Shown: positions 22,742 through 33,019 of the stretch, piece by piece
Numbering within the stretch: position 1 is the first letter of the stretch
How the letters are laid out: each line of letters starts with the position of its first letter
Assembly (NCBI GenBank): GCA_964023205.1
Contig: OZ026851.1
Coordinates: forward strand, 11,015,637-11,079,636
Direction: 5' to 3'
DNA: 64,000 nt
From: Lutraria lutraria
Taxonomy: Eukaryota > Mollusca > Bivalvia > Venerida > Mactridae
Notes under the pieces: model-generated
Databases searched by the model: none
What the model was told of the DNA's origin: nothing
What the model saw: the letters and a program-made list of their open reading frames with translations, nothing else
Translations under genes and position numbers: made by a program

Positions 22742-22953
22742 GGCCCCGGGGTCATAATACTTGAGATTGGTCTCCAAGCTCGAATCTCATATCTCGTCTT
22801 TTAATGTTTCGAAGTTAATTGTGATCAAACAATAATGATATTATTGATACATTAGTATGTTGGCACAATTGATTTCTACATATATTTGAGCATTAATCAG
22901 CTAAATGAGATTTGAGCTCCGAGACCAAGCTTAAGTTTTATAACCTCTGGGCC
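22742..22953 (+). repeat. M5 inverted-repeat element
   Basis: From ggccccggggtcataatact to gttttataacctctgggcc. Confidence 0.85.
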
Positions 22954-23156
22954 TGGAGTTACTCCCCTTAATTCTATTAGTTTAATCCTTTCCGACAAAC
23001 TGAACTAGTTACTTCACATATGACTTGATGAAAAATAGACACTATTAAAAAGCCAAGTATCAAACTGGACCTATACTGTGGTGATATAAAGTTGAAAGGG
23101 GTTGGTGTATATTTCAAGAAGCATCATGCCCATTCATTTGCATTATATTTTACCAG

Positions 23157-23336
23157 TACAGTTCAACCTCTCCAGAGCGGCCCTCTCTTGACCAACTTCC
23201 TTCCTTGAATAACAGCATGATCTTTCCCAACTGTACCATTTAACTATTAATTTACCCCCTCCAGAGCAACAGCCTCTCAACATCAACATAAGTTTGCTTC
23301 TCCCATAGGGTGCTGCTTTTGAGAGGTTGCACTGTA
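23157..23336 (+). repeat. M2 inverted-repeat element
   Basis: From tacagttcaacctctccaga to gagaggttgcactgta. It ends 112 bases before exon 15. Confidence 0.88.
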
Positions 23337-23448
23337 CTTTATAATTTTATGACCTTTTGAATGGTTTATGATATTGGGATATAGTTGTTCAGAGGTAAAG
23401 TGTAGAGGTCTGCCATTAATGACAACCATATTTTATTTTATTTGACAG

Positions 23449-23550
23449 ATATCAGAAATCAACATAACAGAACACATTGAAGGTGATGCCACCAAGTTTG
23501 CATTATGGACTGGACGAGCTCCTATCTCAGAATACAAGATTGTACTCAAA
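23449..23550 (+). CDS. trio: Trio exon 15 of window (PH1)
   Basis: This exon has 34 codons (residues 617-650), phase 0-0, acceptor tttgacag, donor gtaagt. It starts ISEINITEHIEGDATKFALW and ends ISEYKIVLK. TEH.EGD..KFALW.GR.P.S..KIVLK is the Trio PH1 pattern (strands 5-7). Confidence 0.97.
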
Positions 23551-23640
23551 GTAAGTATGTGATAAATATGACCCCTTATATCCTATATTCCAGTTCATTC
23601 AATATAGCAGTCTCTTCACAAACAACCATGCATTATTAGA

Positions 23641-23825
23641 AACTGGACGATTGTTCAGCTTTCAATAGCTGGCATTTGCTTGGTACGCATGAATTATGAT
23701 GGAGACCAAAGTACGTTTTTCTACATCTTCCATGCAATTGTTAAACAAGTTCTCAGTCCATATTGCAGTGCAAATATATGTAAATTCAGCTTTCATGAGT
23801 ACTGTCAGTACTTTGATTATACTAT
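23641..23825 (+). repeat. D1 dispersed repeat (~185 bp)
   Basis: The D1 consensus runs from gaaactgaacaatrgttcag through gctcggtacgcatgaatttt and gcagaccaaagtacgttttt to tccatgagtactttcagtac + tttgatt. The start (gaaactgaac) and a point ~155 bp on (gttcagtttc) are inverted copies of each other. The copy starts 91 bases after exon 15. Confidence 0.8.
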
Positions 23826-24354
23826 GACAGTTCTCTGCTTGTGTATTCAAAGAAAAAAAAATGCATAAATTTCAGGAATCCACAAGCATCTCTTCTCTTA
23901 GAGAAGATTCGGATTAAAGTTTTATGATAAAATAGTAAATTGTACTGAATTTAATGTGTGATATATCATAGTAAGAACTCCTGGGACTCCATGGGGTATT
24001 GCCATTGCCATTGACAGCTTGTTACCATCATTGTCAAAGTGTTGGCATCCCTGGAGTGGTTGCTTATAGATACCATTGGTGATATGGCATTTTGTCATAT
24101 TCTGGCATTGACTCAAATACAAGTAATGATGGGCATCCACCATGAACACTGTGTTTTTTGTGTCTGTCTACATGTATGATGATGTACATAATTAATTTTA
24201 TATTAATTGTCACAAGTATTTGTATTGATTGTTACTTGTAATCCGAAATGATTCTGTTAGTAGAAGTGCATTGTATATATATGGCCATCATTTGCTCCAT
24301 TGAGGTGTACACATTTGTTTAGGGGTTTCTTTTTTAAGGGATCAAGTGTTATTA

Positions 24355-24381
24355 CCCCCCCCCCCCCCCCCCCCCCCCCCC
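24355..24381 (+). repeat. Poly-C tract (~27 bases)
   Basis: This is an uninterrupted C run. Its length may not be reliable in any assembly. Confidence 0.9.
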
Positions 24382-24399
24382 TTGAAGAAGTGGGACACA

Positions 24400-24765
24400 A
24401 ATCGTCAGTTCTTCTTTCCATAACCAAACCTTGTCCAGCCAATAACTAGAGAACAATTTGGCCTAAGGTCCTTAGATTTAGTTTGGAGGTTGGTCATCAC
24501 ACGTTGATGAACCCTGTAGAGTTTGAGGTCAGTATATCAAAGTTCATGGTCACAGTCATGGTGACCTTCAACACAAAAAACCATGTCCAACCAGTAACTA
24601 GAGAATTATTTAACCTAAGGTCCTCAGACTTGGTTTGTAGGTTGGTCATCACATGTTGATGACCCCTTTAGATTTTAAGTTCAATAGGTCAAAGGTCAAA
24701 ATATCCAGTTGACCTTTTGGAGGCATCCATGTTTCACCAAACACCACTTGTTGTAAATACCCTTG
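24400..24765 (+). repeat. Dispersed repeat with internal duplication
   Basis: ccaataactagagaacaatt ... ggttggtcatcacacgttga is followed ~125 bases later by a second version (ccagtaactagagaattatt ... ggttggtcatcacatgttga). It shares this text with 43308-43575. Confidence 0.65.
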
Positions 24766-25421
24766 TATCTAGATCTAAATGAAGGTATTTAGTTCATCTT
24801 TTCACAGAGGTTAAGTTTTGAGGAAGTTATTCTTTCTTATATTTAAGTTTATTTTTCACTCTGGTGGTTCATTCTTTTGATCAATATTTTGAACATAACT
24901 TTTATGGAAAATACTTGTGAATTGGACTGTTTTCTCAACTGCTATTTTTTGTAAATGTTAAATGGTGTTAATGGTCTCCTGAAATTCCTATTCATTATCA
25001 ACATAGAAGTTGGGATCTTCTTTATGTTGCTTCAGTAACTACGGTCATTTAGCAACTTTTCCAGCTCTTAAAGTTCAGGAAGACCCGGGTCTAGAACCAC
25101 TGACCTTTTGTGTTAAAGCTGAAATGTGAAATTTGGTCTCGGTGGAGTTTTCTAGACGAAGACCATAACCGCCTTAACACAGATTCGCTGAAAGTCTGTA
25201 AAGGGCAATACCATTGGGGCATCTATTAGGGGTGCTCTGGAAGTTTAATTGGAGAATAACCAATTAACAGCCTCACAATGGTTGATACAGCGTGCTAAAA
25301 CTAATGTACTGTTACAAGCAAGGAGATCAAAATAGAATGATGAAGATGGTTGAAAAGCATGAGATAGGTTGTAAAGGGTTAGAAAAAAAAGTTGTATTAA
25401 TTTCTTTATATTTGTTTTTAG

Positions 25422-25573
25422 GCCAATACTTTGGAAATCAAACAAGTTTGGGTGAAGAAATTGAGAGAATTGATACAAGAAAGAATGATGTACATACATG
25501 AAGCATTTAAAGACAAACAGCCTGTTGTATTCAAGGCACCACCAAAGATAAGTGTTCCCAGTCGAATGAGTCG
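25422..25573 (+). CDS. trio: Trio exon 16 of window (end of PH1)
   Basis: This exon has 50 codons plus two bases (residues 651-700), phase 0 in and 2 out, acceptor tgtttttag, donor gtaagt. It starts ANTLEIKQVWVKKLRELIQE. The C-terminal PH helix is KQ.WVK.LRE.IQER with the invariant Trp. After it comes a Pro/Lys linker (FKAPPKISVPSRMSR), as in vertebrate Trio. Confidence 0.96.
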
Positions 25574-26035
25574 GTAAGTTAATGAAGGAAATATGTAATG
25601 GCTCCTTCAGTTTATGGAGCATGCTCCTCTCAGCTCTTACTCAGCCATTTAATCTAGTTTATTATTTTAAGGTAGGAAGGTTTTGGTCAAATACACATCA
25701 TTGGAATTACCTATTTTGTCCATTGACCATGAACAGAGTTTGTTTATTTTTTACCATGAACTTTGCCTGCTGTCCTTGAACTTATTAGTTGTATTTTTCC
25801 ACTGACCTTGAATTTTTGACAACCTTGAAGTTATTTTTCTTTCTTTTCTAGGAGCATTTGACTATTAATCTATAAGTCTTACGATCATTAACTTTTTTGT
25901 TTTCAATAAACTTTTGTTTAGTTTTCAATGACCTTGAACTTCTGTTCAGTTTTCAATGACCTTAAGCTTTTGTTTAGTTTTCAATGACCTTGAACTTTTT
26001 ATAGTGGCCTTGAACTTATTTTCTTACCATTTCAG

Positions 26036-26147
26036 TGACCTTGAAGGTGACTATGATGATTTACCTATGGATCGCCGTGGCTCACTGAGCAGTATGAACT
26101 CCATAACAACCACTGGAACCACAGACAGCAGTAGCAGTGGTGGAAAG
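26036..26147 (+). CDS. trio: Trio exon 17 of window (Ser/Thr linker between PH1 and SH3)
   Basis: This exon has one base plus 37 codons (residues 701-738), phase 2 in and 0 out, acceptor accatttcag, donor gtaagt. An acidic stretch (DLEGDYDDLP) is followed by RRGSLSSMNSITTTGTTDSS and a Gly-Gly-Lys end. Vertebrate Trio has a similar DGEDLDSQGDGS...S/T-rich linker here. RRGS is a basophilic kinase-type site. The homology is weaker than for the domain exons, but phase and position fit exactly. An M5 element starts 43 bases after the donor. Confidence 0.9.
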
Positions 26148-26189
26148 GTAAGTGTCTTAGATGTAAGGCTTGTGTGTATGACAAGAAAT

Positions 26190-26404
26190 GGCCCTGAGGT
26201 TTTAAAGCTTGAGAACAGTCTCCAAGCTCAAATCTCGAATCCATTCTCAATGCTTCATTCTGAAAAAATAAAGCTGATTTATGTTTGTATACATAATGTA
26301 TCAATAATACCAGTATTGTCTGATCATAATTAACTTAGAAGCATTATAGGACAAGATATCAGATTTGAGCTCAAAGAACGATCTCATGTTTTATAACCTC
26401 GAAC
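26190..26404 (+). repeat. M5 inverted-repeat element
   Basis: From ggccctgaggttttaaagct to gttttataacctcgaacc. It lies 43 bases after the exon 17 donor. If intron 17 were retained, its first half would be translated until a stop near 26333. Confidence 0.82.
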
Positions 26405-26712
26405 CAAGTACTTGAACATCAAGTACTCATAGACATATCATAACTAAGACTGACATTTTTTATATACTCATCTTACCAGTAGTGTGCATTCAGTATTTTT
26501 TCCTTTAAAATGTTGGGTTATAAATTCCAAAACTGTGAATTGCGTACAGCATTTATCTTATAAATAAGCGGTAGTAGATTTTAAAGTTAAGAAATTGCTT
26601 TATTAGCTAAGATATGTCTATGGAAACGGCCCCTTTTTATTGCAATCTCAATATTGGGTGTAATTGGGTCTTCTTTTAGACAAACTCATACCAGGCCACC
26701 TTGAATGATAAA

Positions 26713-26845
26713 TACAGGCAAACCTGTGAACAAAGGCCATGAAGGTCATTTTGCTCTAAATAATCAATGATGTTTTTTACAAGAATGGCCTTTATTCACA
26801 GGGTGGTCTTTATTTGAGGTGGCTGTTAAGACAGTTTTGACTGTA
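26713..26845 (+). repeat. M1 element, shortened
   Basis: From tacaggcaaacctgtgaaca to acagttttgactgta, with an internal deletion. Confidence 0.8.
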
Positions 26846-28689
26846 CTATTTAATACAATACAAATATTTGCTTGTTCTACCTGTGTAACTGGACCATTGA
26901 ATGAAGACTATAGGCTTTGGCTGTCCCTTAATTTTGCATAATTGCTATTTTTCTTTGAAATAAAACCATCTTGGATAAAAAGTTTTGTCCGAAACTTGAT
27001 TATATGGCCCTTATTTGCATAAAGTCCATTGTCTCTGGCTGTCCATTGAATAACCACGGTACTTTCACCTCTGAAATTAAACCATCTTGAATAAGAAGAA
27101 AAAGTATCAGGCCTTTATATTGCCTTTATTTTCATCATATTCAAAATGATAGTGTAATTTTGTTATATCATGATTTTTAGAGAAAGCATGCAAAATGATT
27201 GTAACTTCTTCTGATAGCGCAAGAAAATATAGTTGAACTTACACTTACCTGACTGAATCTAGTTTTTAACGCAGATCCTAATCTTTCTAACTATTAAATC
27301 CTAAGTATGAAAATATCTGTTGACATATAGAATGTCTGAAGTAAAAAAAGGTATATTTATGAAAATATTTGCGACCTCCCTGCCCTATTTTTTTTTAAAT
27401 AACTGTAAACATCGCTATTTTAGCCATAGTGGTCAAAATATCAAATAATTACTCAGAATTAATCAGATTATGAACACGTCAAACTCCTGCTTTTACCTCT
27501 TTGTTATCAATAAGGTCGATAGGTAAAATTAGACAGTTTCCCCTCAGTGGAACAGTCTGGTAACTGTACTTGCATATTATACCAGTTACGACCTTGTTGC
27601 ATTGATTTGGAGATATCAGTCCGAATATGTCTGAGTGAATTATGGCTGAGAGAATAATAATGTTGATCATTATTTTATCTTACCATTCAATATGAGAGCT
27701 ACATATATTTGGAATATTTATCGCAGGGTAATACGAAGGATTAAGGCCACACTTAAATAATCAATGTAGTTAGGATGTGCTTGTTTCCTCTATTCTGAAT
27801 ATTCAGTGTCAGACTGTTTGGACTTAAACATGCTCAGATCTTAGCTTCACATCTGATATAAAAAAAAAAAAATTCTAGATTTGTATTTTTTTTTTCCTCC
27901 TCAAATGTTTGTGTGGTTACATCAGTCTGTAAATGATGGAAATCTTAGTCATTTGTAAAGTCATTTTGTTCGAAAAAAAAGCGAATACTGATTTTCAAAT
28001 TGTATGATTTCTTAAATGTTGTATTTATTTTATTTCATGGTTCCATTTTTTCTGATTAATTCACACTTTAAATGCTCTATTTAAAAAACAATTAAAAAAT
28101 GTCTGGCTCTGCATAGAAAAAACAGTTTTGTTCATCTGTTGCATTTAAGAGTTACTGCCCTTTGATTTTATTTTTAAGGTCAAAAGGTTACATCGCAAGT
28201 CTGATTATATATCATATAGATTAATTTTAGATGTTCAGTCCGTATGCTTCTTAATCTAATCTCCTTACAGACTGTGGATTAGTTTGATGGTTTTCATACT
28301 TGATTATTTCGCTCTCTTTATTAGGGAGACAGGCAGAATGAAATAACTATAATTTCATGAGACCCAGGTTTATTATTAAGTGTATAGTACCATCAGAGAA
28401 TCATTATCAGATATTTCAGTTATGAGGTTGGAATAGATAGCAATTATCTTGAATATAGTACTTGATCAGAAATTATGTCTCTCGCTGTTCTCCAATTAGA
28501 TCATAATCAGGTTGCTTATTGAAAGGCTTTAAGATAGTCTACGTCCCTTGTGGAAATAATCGATCAATACTTAATACTAAAAATCTGCGTTCAAAGTCCT
28601 CTCAGAATATGACCTTGATGCAGAGTTGACCTTCGTTTGAAGGTGTCTTCCATGCTGACATGGCTGTGTAGGAGCGTGCCCCTGTTAAA

Positions 28690-29686
28690 TACAGTGTAAC
28701 CTCCCTACAACATCCACCAATGGGAAGAACAAAAATGGCTGTTGTAAGGAGTTGGCTGTTGTTGAGAAAGTGAAAATAGAGCAAAACATCAATTTTATGT
28801 TGCTAGTATAATTGCTGTAACAGGGAGGTGACTGTTGTGAGGAGGGGGCTGTTGTTGAGAGAGTGAAAATAGAGCAAAACATCAATTTTATGTTGCTAGT
28901 ATAATTGCTGTAACAGGGAGGTGACTGTTGTGAGGAGGGGGCTGTTGTTGAGAGAGTGAAAATAGAGCAAAACATCAATTTTATGTTGCTAGTATAATTG
29001 CTGTAACAGGGAGGTGACTGTTGTGAGGAGGGGGCTGTTGTTGAGAGAGTGAAAATAGAGCAAAACATCAATTTTATGTTGCTAGTATAATTGCTGTAAC
29101 AGGGAGGTGACTGTTGTGAGGAGGGGGCTGTTGTTGAGAGAGTGAAAATAGAGCAAAACATCAATTTTATGTTGCTAGTATAATTGCTGTAACAGGGAGG
29201 TGACTGTTGTGAGGAGGGGGCTGTTGTTGAGAGAGTGAAAATAGAGCAAAACATCAATTTTATGTTGCTAGTATAACTGCTGTAACAGGGAGGTGACTGT
29301 TGTGAGGAGGGGGCTGTTGTTGAGAGAGTGAAAATAGAGCAAAACATCAATTTTATGTTGCTAGTATAATTGCTGTAACAGGGAGGTGACTGTTGTGAGG
29401 AGGGGGCTGTTGTTGAGAGAGTGAAAATAGAGCTAAACGTCAATGTTGGTTGCTAGTATAATTGCTGCAACAGGGAGGTGACTGTTGTGAGGAGGTGACT
29501 ATTTGAGGAGGTGACTGTTGTGAGGAGGTGACTATTTGAGGAGGTGACTGTTGTGAGGAGGTGACTACTTGAGGAGGTGACTGTTGTGAGGAGGTGACTA
29601 TTTGAGGAGGTGACTGTTGTGAGGAGGTGACTACTTGAGGAGGTGACTATTGTGAGGAGGTGACTATTTGAGGAGGTTACACTGTA
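28690..29686 (+). repeat. Inverted-repeat element expanded into 93-bp and 33-bp tandem arrays
   Basis: The ends are TACAGTGTAACCTCC (28690) and GGAGGTTACACTGTA (to 29686), like M2 termini. Inside, a 93-bp unit is repeated about eight times (gttgttgag at 28758, 28851, 28944 and so on to 29409), almost without change. It is followed by a 33-bp unit (gtgactgttgtgaggag + gtgactatttgaggag) repeated ~7 times. Because 93 and 33 are multiples of three, minus-strand frames of 252 and 80 codons stay open. They are artefacts. Confidence 0.92.
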
Positions 29687-29774
29687 GTTATTCATACTTT
29701 ACGAACTGTTCATGAATTATCCAAGAATAGTTCAAGAAAAATATATGATTTCTTAATTTCCTTTCAAAGGGGTA
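29687..29774 (+). repeat. M3 short palindromic element
   Basis: It begins directly at the end of the satellite (gttattcatactttacgaac) and ends cctttcaaagggg. Confidence 0.75.
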
Positions 29775-30529
29775 GGCATTCTTCCTTGTTTGTTTGTCAC
29801 AGTTATAGGTTACTTTAGTACAAGGCTTAGCACAAACTGAGTTTTACTCAGTGGGCATCCAGCTAATGACAGATTTTACTTGAAGATGAGTTATTGATAC
29901 ATATTTGTCTGTAGAGTTGATCAGATATTTTTTAGTGCATCAGTACTGATAATACAGATTTTCTCATTAATCGTCTGTTGATTAGTTGATCTATTTTTAT
30001 CTGGAAGTGCAAGTTTATGTTAGTTCAGTTTCCATGAGTACCTTTAGTATTTTGTTACTTGCAGAAAGTGTTAGCAAAAAGTAATTTTTTTGAACAAAAT
30101 GATGTCAATTTAAGTACGGAAAACTCTATGTATGTAAAGAAAAAGCTCTGTTCTTTTGGTTATCTGTGGTTAAATGATCAGCTTTTAGAGGAAGTTGCTG
30201 AAATATGTTAAAACATTAACCCTCTTAAAGTTAACTGAGTCTATATTAGGTATGTCTATGAGACAGCACTTTGATTTTTATGGGACTAGACTGAATGATT
30301 GTTTTGAAAATGTTTATATTCCAAACCTTATCTACCATTGTTATACACCCAGCCATTGATAAATTGTTATATTTCATGAATTTCCATATTTTTGTCTTCT
30401 GTCTGTATAATTTGGCTTTTACATGGCATGATACACCATCATGCGAGGGTTCGCGGAGGGAGCTTCTCTGTTTTAAATGGTTGAAGTACATCTATATGGC
30501 AAAATCTGTTACGATGATCAATTAAAATA

Positions 30530-30706
30530 TATTTCAACCTCTCCTGAGCAGCCCTCTCTTGAGCAACAATCTCCCTGCAACAACAGCATGAATTTTACCC
30601 ACTGCATCATTTAACTGTTAATGTAACCTCTCTAGAGCAACAACTTCTCAACAACAATATAATTTGCTTCTCCCAAAGGGTTTTGCTTTGGAGAGGTTGC
30701 ACTGTA
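30530..30706 (+). repeat. M2 inverted-repeat element
   Basis: From atttcaacctctcctgagca to ggagaggttgcactgta; the first bases are decayed. Confidence 0.86.
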
Positions 30707-31647
30707 TATCCATTTAACCAGAGTCTGAGGACGGGTAACAAATTCCTGATACTTGTGGCCTGATAAGAATTATTGTAGGTTAATTGACTTGACTTTTATG
30801 TCAGAATTCTTCTAAGTCTTGTGTTTATTGGTATTAAGTATTCAGTATTTTTGAGATATTGTAATGGCTTTATTTCATTATTGGCTTAAGTTGATAGGAA
30901 AATCATTTGCTGTAAGTACATAATTATCCTTTTTTATGTTTATGGTTGATCCTCTTTTTAATGCAAAAATCTCCTGTTTGTCATTTAACATCCTACTTAA
31001 CATCCTACTTTGCTAAAAAACAGCTAAAGCTCAGCCTAATATCTTGAGTTTTGTATGAAATCTCTCTTTGAGCATAACACTTTCTTTTGAATCGAAAATC
31101 TCTTGTTGAGAAAAAAAAATGAAAAAAATCTCAAATTTTGCATCAAGTTTAGAGTTTAGTTTGAATCTCTTTTTGAACTTGAGATCTCTGTTACATCTCA
31201 TAATCTTATATTGGGCATTAAGATTAATCTCTGTGTAAAGTCTTGAAGTCAGAATGAATCTTTAATATAAAATCACTAGGTAGACATTAAATTTTCCTTC
31301 GAACCAATACGAAACATTCTTGCTCTAATGCTATTAAGGAAATGTCTCAATTGATCTTTGCAAAAAACAGTTTTAGGCTATTACCTGACCAGACCTACTT
31401 ATCTTTGCTGACCAACAGCGAAATCCAAAGAACGAAAATATGTTGGTATTTATGTTATGTTACCTTGTTATTTCATATAGGGCTGTTAAAAGATAATCAC
31501 ATAAAAATTATTTACATACCCTCCCTAATTGTCTTGGGGTCTAGTTACCCTAAAATGACCTTGACTCTAGTCAGTGAGTACATTAGCACTTGGTCTCTTT
31601 TACATACCTAAAGGTGTTGATTCTGAAATGATATTATTTTGTCATAG

Positions 31648-31731
31648 ATTGCCTATGATTTAGACCAGGGGGAAAATGTGGGGGAAGATGGTTTATTTGT
31701 TTCCGCTGATCAACAAGTTTATAAAAATTGT
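31648..31731 (+). CDS. trio: Candidate cassette exon, 28 codons, phase 0-0
   Basis: This is an open segment between tattttgtcatag and a strong donor gtaagtatt. It encodes 28 residues beginning IAYDLDQGEN and ending ADQQVYKNC. Length is a multiple of three and both ends are phase 0, so it can be included or skipped between exon 17 and the SH3 exon without a frame change. The peptide is acidic, like the linker it would extend. No homolog is recognised and the upstream pyrimidine tract is modest, so this rests on splice signals and phase only. Confidence 0.35.
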
Positions 31732-33019
31732 GTAAGTATTCAAGTTACAGGCTTCTGGTGTTTTCTGTACGTTACAGATTTGTCTGGTGTCATTGACATT
31801 TCTTTTGTTTCAAAGGGTTGTTATTTATGTATGCAGACAGTGGATAGGTTGGCCCCTTGGGGAATTTTCAGCAGCATTCTTATAAGGACACGACTTGTTT
31901 CTCCTCCAATCTGGGAATATCAATGCTAATTGGACATTGATTGCAAACTGTGGCTTGGTCAGAGTAATTAGTGGACCTGTCTGCAGTAATTTTCTGATGA
32001 CACTGTTATAATTTCAGTCTTTTGTTTTTAGCTCACATGAGCACAAAGTGCTAATGAATTGTTAAAGCCTTTGTCATTGGTTGATTTTAGCAATGAGCTC
32101 AGCTACAGCCAATCAGATGCTTGGGTTTTATGACTGATCGCCTTATCCCTTTGTCTTAAGTTATAAAACTTGAGTGCTGTCTCGATCCTTGCTCAGATCT
32201 CAAGTGATTTTTAAGTGAACTTCAGTGTTGTACAGTTGCCCTGGCGGCCGACAATATCAATACTTGCAAACCTAGCGCTGACTACTTTTTGTCAATCCAA
32301 ATAAAATTTACACACAAAAAAAAAAATTTGAAATATCTGTGAATAAAACTAAATTTATGTTTAGTGAGCTAGTGTGAATCATATTTAGTCTACTAAAATA
32401 CATTGTCAATAACATATTTGACAATGTTAGATTTGAATAATGAAAACCATTCTCATGTTTCATCTCATACTCTTAATGTTTTTCTTACGGTAAACTTTCT
32501 CTCTTCATACGTAATAATGGCCAGTTTCCTGCGGTATGAACTAGATAGAAATAGGACTTCTTATGTTACGTAGCTTTAACCTTTAATTAAAATGTTAAGA
32601 GAACGGAATACCTCTTGTATTGACGAAATCAATATTTTCTATTATCTGAATGGGGTAAACATGATCATCTTTGTAGGGATTAATGCTGTCTGAATCTAGA
32701 ATATTAGTCTATAATTTGTTGGCTAGTGGTATATAAAACAATTACGTTGTTATTTGAGCCCACCCAGTCAGTTCAGCGTGTAGTGGTCTAGGTATTTACT
32801 ATAAGACAAGGAGATTTCGACATAAATGTCATATTTTGTAAAGATCTAAATCTATATCATCTCTGAAGTTATAGAATTTGTATGATTTTAAGGATATACC
32901 TCAATCTATGATAAGAATGTTGATGTCATTCAAATTGATTTTGTGACACAGTTCTGTGGGTTATTTGAGGTGTGTTATGGTGTTGCAGAGTGAAATATTT
33001 CTTTGACAGGTGTGTTATT

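Larger units (their letters stand above)
14915..23448 (+). other. trio: 8.5-kb intron inside the PH1 coding region
   Basis: The boundaries are gtaagt and tttgacag. No exon was recognised. The intron holds M3 (15836, 21557), M1 (16564, 19200, 20951), M2 (16725, 23157), S2 SINEs (17786, 20590), a tRNA-like SINE piece (22087-22335), M4 (21694), M5 (22742) and long AT-rich single-copy stretches (14915-15830, 18135-19195, 19294-20585). I see no structure in those single-copy stretches beyond a poly-G run at 17262-17272. Confidence 0.8.

Noticed and set aside
24355..24381. Poly-C tract as a functional element
   Set aside because: A simple homopolymer; several others occur (17262 poly-G, 39980 and 59410 poly-C, 54616 poly-G), so it is more likely slippage.
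28685..29443. 252-codon minus-strand frame with 31-residue repeats
   Set aside because: It is the translation of a 93-bp satellite (93 = 3 x 31). There is no domain and no non-repeat coding part.
28690..29686. CRISPR-like array
   Set aside because: The units are contiguous identical repeats without unique spacers, in a eukaryotic intron.
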